Part shown: piece after piece, positions 14,048-18,993 of the stretch
How the letters are laid out: every line of letters begins with the position of its first letter
Position numbering within the stretch: the first letter of the stretch is position 1
Program-made: the position numbers and the translations under genes
Assembly: GCA_946478525.1 (NCBI GenBank)
Contig: CAMLCH010000040.1
Coordinates: forward strand, 1 to 18,993
DNA from: Snodgrassella alvi_G
GTDB lineage: Bacteria > Pseudomonadota > Gammaproteobacteria > Burkholderiales > Neisseriaceae
Direction: 5' to 3'
DNA length: 18,993 bases
The notes under the pieces: generated by a model
Seen by the model: the letters and a program-made list of their open reading frames with translations, nothing else
Databases searched by the model: none
Told to the model about the DNA's origin: nothing

Positions 14048-15115
14048 TCAATGTTTTTTCTTGCTTAGATAATGGTTACCATTATCCAGAACAATCACTT
14101 TTTCCGGCCAGCGCAAAGCCGCTAGATGTAACCGGGTTTGTGTAGGCAGAATAGATTGTTGACGTTCGCGCCAGCGCGCACCAACCGAATAATCAATACA
14201 AAAAACTTGTTGCTGCGAACCCAGCCATTGCGTAGGTGGTTCCTGAAATAAATTTTTGCGATGTTCGGCAACACCTTCTGAATACCAGTTACGCCAGTAG
14301 TGACCAATAATGACAGCTATCTGATCTGTGTATTGTTGCCACCAAGGTTTGCGAACGGTAAAGCGCCAGCGACCATTAATATAGAAAGGTGTTTTAGTAA
14401 CAGCCTGAATACCACTGGTCAGGGCGCGCACAGGGTTGTGGCAACTACGGAGCAAGTCATAATGGGCAATGCCGGGCTGAAATGACATTGCATAATGTTC
14501 ATCTTCAAGACTAATCCCTAAATTTTCAGTTTCCTGTTTATAGACGTCATACCATGCAGTTTGTCTGAAGTCGTCATGAAATTGTTCTTCCCAGTATTGG
14601 TTCATTTCTGCCAGAGAAGAAAACGCACATTCACTGAGTTTATAGATACAGTCAGGTAACCAAGCAGCATGGACGATACGCAAATCATCGCGTTGTAGAA
14701 TTAATGGCCATTGCGCCAGGGTTTCTTTCAATTGTTGGCGCTTGTGATCGGCGTAATGCTGCCACGGTGCATATCGAGTCTCATCTTGTGAACGATCGGG
14801 AAAATACCAGCCAGAACCGTCTTTAGGGTCATTTACCAATAAATTGAGTTCATGGTTACCGATCACGGCATAGGCTTGATCATTGGCCATCATCTCTATT
14901 GCCCAGTCGAGTACAGCCGGACTATCCGGACCACGATCACACAGATCGCCAACAAATACCAGTTTACGCCCACGTGGATGGCGACCACATTCATCATAGC
15001 CAAGAAAATGTAGTAATTGTTGCAACGGCTCCCATTCACCATGTACATCGCCAATAATATCAAGCGGTACAGATGCAGGTAATGAACGGATAAAACGACT
15101 GCGATTAAAATCCAT
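14048..15115 (-). CDS. PPP-family metallophosphoesterase (PrpE/diadenosine-tetraphosphatase-like)
   Basis: A 355-aa calcineurin-type phosphoesterase. The metal-binding signature of the PPP group is intact: DIIGDVHGE (19-27; Asp23, His25), VFVGDLCDRGPDS (53-65; Asp57, Asp60, Arg61) and VIGNHE (84-89; Asn87, His88), followed by VHAAW and IIGHYW further on, which should give the last His ligands. Relatives hydrolyse symmetrical dinucleoside tetraphosphates or protein phosphates; the substrate here is not known. The protein is longer than ApaH or PrpE because of insertions in the second half. ATG 15115 is preferred over an in-frame ATG at 15190: the domain begins directly after it and a perfect TATAAT on minus (15173-15168) lies between the two. 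No strong ribosome binding site is seen. Confidence 0.85.
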   Translation of the reverse strand: MDFNRSRFIRSLPASVPLDIIGDVHGEWEPLQQLLHFLGYDECGRHPRGRKLVFVGDLCDRGPDSPAVLDWAIEMMANDQAYAVIGNHELNLLVNDPKDGSGWYFPDRSQDETRYAPWQHYADHKRQQLKETLAQWPLILQRDDLRIVHAAWLPDCIYKLSECAFSSLAEMNQYWEEQFHDDFRQTAWYDVYKQETENLGISLEDEHYAMSFQPGIAHYDLLRSCHNPVRALTSGIQAVTKTPFYINGRWRFTVRKPWWQQYTDQIAVIIGHYWRNWYSEGVAEHRKNLFQEPPTQWLGSQQQVFCIDYSVGARWRERQQSILPTQTRLHLAALRWPEKVIVLDNGNHYLSKKKH

Positions 15116-15167
15116 AATTGAAAGGGCCTGCTCAGCAGATAATACAGTTGTGTGTCTATATCTATGT

Positions 15168-15173
15168 ATTATA
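15168..15173 (-). promoter_or_regulatory. Candidate -10 box of the metallophosphoesterase gene
   Basis: The complement reads TATAAT, about 52 bases before the start codon at 15115. The -35 region is poor (TTAATT at 16 bases). A 12-bp palindrome TTGTTTAAACAA (15179-15190) sits just upstream and might be an operator or chance. Confidence 0.45.
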
Positions 15174-15367
15174 AAACATTGTTTAAACAAATTAAGCTAT
15201 TAAACATAGCATAGTATCTGTTTTCGAGCCAATCTGAATAGTCGTTTCAGCAACAAAAACACGAGTGATAACAGTCAATTTATTAGTTAATGTTAATAAT
15301 TACAAATAATTAGTAATGATTATTTTTTTATGCTGTTAAAATAAGTGCGATTTTTATTAATCATATT

Positions 15368-15396
15368 TTGCCAAATAGCTTAAATTCCGCTAAACT
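15368..15396 (+). promoter_or_regulatory. Promoter of tRNA-Arg
   Basis: TTGCCA (15368-15373) and TAAACT (15391-15396) are separated by exactly 17 bases, and a start near 15403 would give a short precursor leader before the tRNA at 15416. Confidence 0.65.
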
Positions 15397-15415
15397 CACT
15401 TCCTATTTTCAATTT

Positions 15416-15491
15416 GCACCCATAGCTCAGTTGGAAGAGTGTCGGTTTCCGAAGCCGGAGGTCACAGGTTCGATCCCTGTTGGGTGCACCA
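15416..15491 (+). tRNA. trnR: tRNA-Arg (anticodon CCG)
   Basis: A 76-base cloverleaf with encoded CCA. The acceptor stem GCACCCA (15416-15422) pairs with 15481-15487, the D stem GCTC pairs with GAGT (one G-T), and the anticodon stem 15442-15446/15454-15458 has a 7-base loop TTCCGAA with CCG at 15449-15451. The variable loop is short (AGGTC), the T arm is ACAGG-TTCGATC-CCTGT, and A15488 is the discriminator base. It reads the arginine codon CGG. Arg identity is supported by the anticodon. No duplicated 3' end that would suggest an integrated element is seen downstream. Confidence 0.96.
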
Positions 15492-15503
15492 TAGGAATAT
15501 TCA

Positions 15504-15538
15504 GGGGTTTTCAGTTATGCTGTATACCCCAAAATTTT
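15504..15538 (+). terminator. Possible terminator after tRNA-Arg
   Basis: GGGG (15504-15507) pairs with CCCC (15527-15530), and inside it CAG pairs with CTG around TTATG, with two mismatches between. AAAATTTTT follows. The weak stem makes this tentative. Confidence 0.4.
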
Positions 15539-15910
15539 TAGAATAGCAAATTTTGTTTTCTCTTAATTTGTCAGGAAATTATCGGTGAAACAAACATTTT
15601 GGTGCTTAGATTTCAATTACTACAACATACAATTAAGCACCGATGAAATCCTATCTTCATCTGTTGATCAAAGTCGAATCAGAATTGATTTTAGAATAAT
15701 CAAATCTAAAAACAATATCATATAATTGATACTTCCCTTTTTGTCAGTTCCGAGCATGATATTTATCTATATATAGATAGTGCAACGAAAATAGCTAAAC
15801 TATTATGTTTATTATCAGTAAATATTCACAAGTATCAGTTTAATAAAAATATTCGCGTCAGCGATTATCTAATATTGAATTTAATACATTTAAACAATAA
15901 CAACTTACAG
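15539..15910. other. AT-rich intergenic stretch without a gene
   Basis: No supported gene. It contains an 8-bp inverted repeat with a 25-base loop (15601-15608 with 15634-15641), an 18-codon frame at 15643-15699 lacking a ribosome binding site, and a 16-bp perfect palindrome TATCTATATATAGATA at 15764-15779. None has a clear role. Confidence 0.4.
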
Positions 15911-16234
15911 TCAGTATCTGGGCATGGATGGATCTATAAGCAACGACCATGCATCAATACCACCAGTTAAATTATATAAATCTTCAAATCCGGCTGCTTG
16001 TAGATACAGTGCTACCTGCATACTGCGGACTCCGTGGTGGCAATATATAACAATAGGCTTATCATCCGGTATTTCATTCTGGCGAATCGGAATCAGGTTC
16101 ATCGGAATATGTAAATGATAAGGCAAAGAAGAGAATTTAACTTCATCATCTTCACGTACATCCAGCAGAATAAATTCCTTGTTTTCTTCACCCCATCGTT
16201 GTAATTGCATGGGACTGAGCTCTTGGATAGACAT
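15911..16234 (-). CDS. Single-domain rhodanese-like protein
   Basis: A 107-aa single rhodanese domain, the usual size for this group (GlpE/PspE-like). It shows FILLDVREDDEV (21-32), a typical first half with the LDVRE motif, and the active-site loop CHHGVR (65-70) with Cys65 as the persulfide-forming residue and Arg70 closing the loop. LYNLTGGIDAWS (86-97) is the standard C-terminal signature. Such proteins transfer sulfane sulfur; the acceptor is unknown. No signal peptide, so cytoplasmic. In related betaproteobacteria, as I recall, a rhodanese gene often sits beside the Pcm-like gene (17247-17903 here); in this window chaB lies between them. The ribosome binding site is weak. Confidence 0.9.
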   Translation of the reverse strand: MSIQELSPMQLQRWGEENKEFILLDVREDDEVKFSSLPYHLHIPMNLIPIRQNEIPDDKPIVIYCHHGVRSMQVALYLQAAGFEDLYNLTGGIDAWSLLIDPSMPRY

Positions 16235-16437
16235 TGAAAAAATATTGTTTGAAAGTAAATAAAATATATTTGAAACTAAGGCACAACAACTTTAATTATG
16301 GTTGCAGGCATCAATTATAGCCATTGCAAATAAAAATTCACAATTTAACTGTATAAACCAAAATATATTAGTCACATTGTTCTGCCGACAAGTTATCAGA
16401 ATAGTTATCAATATATTGAAAGATAGGATTATTAATT

Positions 16438-16665
16438 TTATTTCCGCTCCCAGTGACCATCTGTTCCTTTATGGTATACCTTCTCTACAGCAGCCCACGC
16501 TACTCTAAAAGCAATGGTTTCAGGATTGCTGTTATCACGTCTTTTATCTGGATTTTGATATTCTTTGATGGCATTATTAAAGGCATCTTTAAATATATCC
16601 TGAGCGTGTTCGGGTAATACATGGCGTACTGAAGCAGGCAGATCATCGCGTGTCTGGTAAGGCAT
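16438..16665 (-). CDS. chaB: ChaB family protein
   Basis: A 75-aa protein matching E. coli ChaB along its whole length: MPY.T..DLP.SV.HVLP.HAQDI at the N terminus, then AFN.A and RRD (42-44), then A.RVAWAAVE..Y.KG at the C-terminal part. ChaB is called a cation transport regulator because it lies by the chaA antiporter gene in E. coli, but its action is not well defined; no chaA is present here. The start is firm: AGGAGGA (16677-16671 on minus) lies five bases before ATG, one of the strongest ribosome binding sites in the window. A 16-bp tandem repeat lies upstream. Confidence 0.93.
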   Translation of the reverse strand: MPYQTRDDLPASVRHVLPEHAQDIFKDAFNNAIKEYQNPDKRRDNSNPETIAFRVAWAAVEKVYHKGTDGHWERK

Positions 16666-16724
16666 ATTCTTCCTCCTGAATGATTAGCCCATAATATTAA
16701 TCAAATATTTTTATAATATTTTGA

Positions 16725-16756
16725 TATTAAAGTAAATATTTATTAAAGTAAATATT
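16725..16756. repeat. Perfect 16-bp tandem repeat upstream of chaB
   Basis: TATTAAAGTAAATATT occurs twice back to back (16725-16740 and 16741-16756). It starts 60 bases upstream of the chaB start codon. It may be a duplicated regulator site, a curved AT-rich element, or a replication slippage product. Confidence 0.75.
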
Positions 16757-17205
16757 ATTTAATTAGCAAGATAAATTTGCCAGATTAAAAGTTAAATTAT
16801 TCAGTTGCTTCTGAGTTATATGCTAAGCTGGGCAAAGAAAGTAAATGGGGGAGAGATGAAACACGAAAAATAATTGCAAAAAAAGATGTAATTATTTTTT
16901 GATCAATGATCTTGAATAAAGCTGAATATTTTATCAGTTACAAATTAAGAATTGATTAAAAATATGATGCTGATTTTTGTTAGAGATAATAATGGGTTGT
17001 AAAATATAGCACTAGGTATAAATTAGATATTTGCTGCTATAAAGTGTCTGTTAAATGACAGTATATTTCATTGGAAAATAGCTGAAAAAATTAAGGATGT
17101 ATTTTTTACTAAAAAATACTGATTCAGTTATACATGCGATTTAGCTTGAATGATTACCAGAATGGTTTTGTCATTTTTGCTGCTAAGAGTAAAAATACGC
17201 GTAAT
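16757..17205. other. AT-rich intergenic stretch with a possible coding remnant
   Basis: No intact gene. The notable part is the open frame described at 16789-16902. The rest is AT-rich and contains several short frames with early stops on both strands. Confidence 0.4.
16789..16902 (+). pseudogene. Possible 3'-end remnant of a lost gene
   Basis: A 37-codon stop-free stretch without a start codon (a TAA precedes it) encodes a residue mix typical of a real protein, including SELYAKLGKESKWGRDETRK (residues 8-27), then stops at 16900-16902. The charged, balanced composition stands out from the surrounding AT-rich DNA. No family is recognised. It could be the end of a decayed accessory gene. Confidence 0.25.
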
Positions 17206-17234
17206 AAAAAGCACATAACATAATAGCTATGTGC
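17206..17234 (-). terminator. Terminator of the Pcm-like gene
   Basis: GCACATA (17211-17217) pairs with TATGTGC (17228-17234) around a 10-nt loop. On minus it is followed by TTTTT (17210-17206), 12 bases after the stop codon. Confidence 0.75.
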
Positions 17235-17246
17235 CCGTAATATTGC

Positions 17247-17903
17247 TTAGAATTGAAAACCATTTGTGCCGGAACCGGACAAATTATGCAGAGTGGGCGC
17301 AACGGTTTCAAATAAGACCGTCTCCTTTAATTGATTATTCTGGCGCTCTACCAAAATGGCTTTCATCACAGGATGTTCACCAATAATAGCAACCAGACGA
17401 CCGTCGTCAGCTAACTGATCCAGAATGATACTGGGTAAACTTGCTAATGCGCCACCAACATATATTGCTGTAAAAGGAGCACCGGGTAGAGTATCGGCTA
17501 ATCCATCACAGGTTTTATAGTTAATGTTGCTATAGCCCAAATCATTTAAAATGGTTTGAGCACTGTGTTGCTGTTGTGCATCTATATCAACCGTAATAAC
17601 CTCACCAGCCATTTTGGCCAGCACAGCAGTGGCATAGCCAGAACCAGTACCGATCTCGACAACTGTATCTGCTAAATTCAATTTCAACGCCTGAATCAAT
17701 CGAGCCATAACCTTAGGTTCTAGCATTTGGCTACCATTGGCCAATGGCAAAGATTGATCGCTGTAGGCCAGTTGCTGATGTTGTGGTAACACAAATCGTT
17801 CACGTGGTATGTCACTGAGCACATCGAGTAAATCGAAATCTAAAACGTCCCAGGGACGGATTTGCTGCTCAACCATGTTGTAGCGGGCGATATCAAAATC
17901 CAT
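17247..17903 (-). CDS. Protein-L-isoaspartate methyltransferase-like (PCMT family) protein
   Basis: A 218-aa SAM-dependent methyltransferase of the PCMT (Pcm) family. It has the N-terminal helix region MVEQQIRPWDVLD (10-22), IPRERFVLP (32-40), the substrate-loop region S.QMLEPKVMARLIQAL (58-73), and SAM motif I VVEIGTGSGYATAVLA (81-96) followed by EVITVDID. Canonical Pcm repairs isoaspartate in damaged proteins, but this betaproteobacterial subgroup differs around the substrate loop (here QMLEPKV rather than the usual ISQPY.VA.M), so the acceptor is uncertain. ATG 17903 is chosen over ATG 17930 because GGAG lies five bases before it. Genes of this subgroup are, as I recall, often found close to a rhodanese gene and tolC in relatives; here chaB and the rhodanese gene follow. 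Confidence 0.87.
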   Translation of the reverse strand: MDFDIARYNMVEQQIRPWDVLDFDLLDVLSDIPRERFVLPQHQQLAYSDQSLPLANGSQMLEPKVMARLIQALKLNLADTVVEIGTGSGYATAVLAKMAGEVITVDIDAQQQHSAQTILNDLGYSNINYKTCDGLADTLPGAPFTAIYVGGALASLPSIILDQLADDGRLVAIIGEHPVMKAILVERQNNQLKETVLFETVAPTLHNLSGSGTNGFQF

Positions 17904-18452
17904 AATTACTCCGAATTGCTGTATCCACATGTGTGGCTAAATGTAAATTAATTTATCAAACAATGTGCTATTGTAAAAATAGTACAAGATTATAACCATG
18001 AATTATAAGACTATCTGCATCTTTACCATAGTGCTATTATGCTTTTGATTTGTATCTAGGACATTAAAAGAATAGATAAGAATACAACCTACTTACTTAT
18101 AGATTAATGCTTTAATCCCATTTCATTTACTATTTATCTACATATCTGTCTCATTATTGTGAGCGGTGAGTTACTCTATTATTCTTTTATTTTGGATTAA
18201 ATATAAAGTCAGTTCCGAAGCAGGAAAATTTGAGTTAGCTAATAAGTAAATCAGTATTTAATTAGCTTTATTCTATTTTCACTTTACATGTGAAAATTAA
18301 TGGAAAAATCTCTTTATTAAGAGATCTGCAGAAATGAATCCATATTTTTATCAATTAACGGATACTAAATAAACTATTATATCCATAGTGCTAATTTTCA
18401 TTTAGATAATTGTAAGAATGATAATGCAAGTACAGTACGAGGTTTATAATTT
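17904..18452. other. AT-rich region between the Pcm-like gene and the last gene
   Basis: About 550 bases without a supported gene. Two small hairpin-capable repeats lie in the second half: TTTTCAC/GTGAAAA (18276-18296) and ATCTCTT/AAGAGAT (18308-18325). GATAAT at 18420-18425 could be a -10 for the last gene, without a clear -35. Confidence 0.4.
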
Positions 18453-18951
18453 ATGAAAAAATTATTTATTATATTATTTTGTTTTTTCTCCTGTTATGTT
18501 AATGCAAAAGTGACAGATAACAGTGAAGGGACAAAATTAATTAATGATTCAAAAAGCTATATAGGTGATAAACATATTGCTAAAAAAGAGTTTGCTAGAA
18601 AAATAGATTTGTCTTGTACTGTTGCGCACCCATATGATGGAACGGAGGAAGAATGGGAAAAAGAGAGCAAAAAATGTATATTTTCAAAACTAACTTTTGA
18701 TTATAAAAACGTTGTAGAGAGCATAAAATTAAATGACAAAATATATTTAACGCCTATAAATGGTATAAACATATTTCTAAAAAAGACAAAAGAACAAAAT
18801 TATCCAGACTTAGATGATGAAGTTAGAATCTATTCAGAGATAAACAATAAAGTGATTGACCAACTAATCATTTACTCCAATAAATATGATATGGAAAGCT
18901 ACTATGCAAAATCACAATATTATTTCATTGATAATTATATCTATATATTAA
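18453..18951 (+). CDS. Secreted protein of unknown function, 3' end missing
   Basis: The frame opens at ATG 18453 with GAGGT (18439-18443) nine bases before it. Residues 1-18 are a Sec signal peptide (MKK, hydrophobic 4-13, V-N-A before Lys19). The mature part is Lys/Asp/Asn-rich, with two cysteines (55 and 75) that could form a disulfide in the periplasm, and a Tyr/Ile-rich end (150-165). I recognise no family. The gene is very AT-rich, like the lipoprotein genes at the other end, which suggests accessory content. Only 166 residues are genuine: from 18952 the DNA is sequencing adapter, and the residues read through it (SYTHLTLPT) are an artefact known from many draft genomes. The true C terminus is not in this window. 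Confidence 0.75.
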
Positions 18952-18993
18952 CTGTCTCTTATACACATCTGACGCTGCCGACGAAGAGGATAG
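18952..18993. other. Illumina Nextera adapter and index (assembly artefact)
   Basis: Positions 18952-18984 are the 33-base complement of the Nextera read-1 transposase adapter: the mosaic-end part begins CTGTCTCTTATACACATCT and is followed by GACGCTGCCGACGA. The next eight bases, AGAGGATA (18985-18992), equal the complement of the i5 index 503 (TATCCTCT), and the final G begins the outer primer. This is library sequence, not genome, and should be trimmed. Confidence 0.97.

Noticed and set aside
15643..15699. 18-codon frame after the tRNA gene
   Set aside because: Too short, without a ribosome binding site or any recognisable feature.
15416..15910. Integration of a mobile element at tRNA-Arg
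   Set aside because: No duplicated tRNA 3' end and no integrase or phage-like gene downstream.

Overview
The window looks like a draft-genome contig from an AT-rich, host-associated betaproteobacterium of the Neisseriaceae; Snodgrassella is my best guess, by inference only. Three things point there: the housekeeping content (ubiG, lysP, a rhodanese and a Pcm-like methyltransferase close together), a terminator built from inverted copies of a word close to a neisserial DNA-uptake sequence (12270-12301), and the contrast between moderately AT-rich conserved genes and very AT-rich accessory DNA. The right end is not biological: from 18952 onward it is Illumina Nextera adapter plus an index, so the last gene is cut and its final residues are artefactual.

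Layout. Positions 1-3861 are an AT-rich accessory block with two tandem paralogous DUF3829 (YiiG-like) lipoprotein genes. Each has its own similar promoter and a matching terminator hairpin, and long gene-poor stretches lie between and after them. Positions 3862-4521 (minus) encode a secreted YiiX/YebB-like NlpC/P60-type hydrolase, divergent from azlCD (4666-5671), a two-gene branched-chain amino acid exporter with a near-consensus promoter. A small nitroreductase follows (5978-6577), with a strong terminator.

Positions 7366-9736 are a compact ubiU-ubiV-ubiT operon for oxygen-independent ubiquinone hydroxylation. All eight expected iron-sulfur cysteines are present. The operon converges on ubiG (minus), which makes the O-methylations needed in every ubiquinone route; the two share a bidirectional terminator. 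ubiG overlaps by four bases the end of an ArnT/PMT-like membrane glycosyltransferase gene. Upstream of that, also on minus, are lysP (lysine permease) and a PPP-type metallophosphoesterase.

Positions 15416-15491 are tRNA-Arg(CCG) with its own promoter. Then follow, all on minus, a single-domain rhodanese, chaB, and a Pcm-like methyltransferase. The window closes with the start of a secreted protein of unknown function running into the adapter.

I see no CRISPR array, no complete mobile element, no phage genes and no obvious multi-gene defence system. The points that most deserve a second look are the duplicated lipoprotein unit, the clustering of ubiUVT with ubiG and a candidate FNR box, and the adapter at the end.
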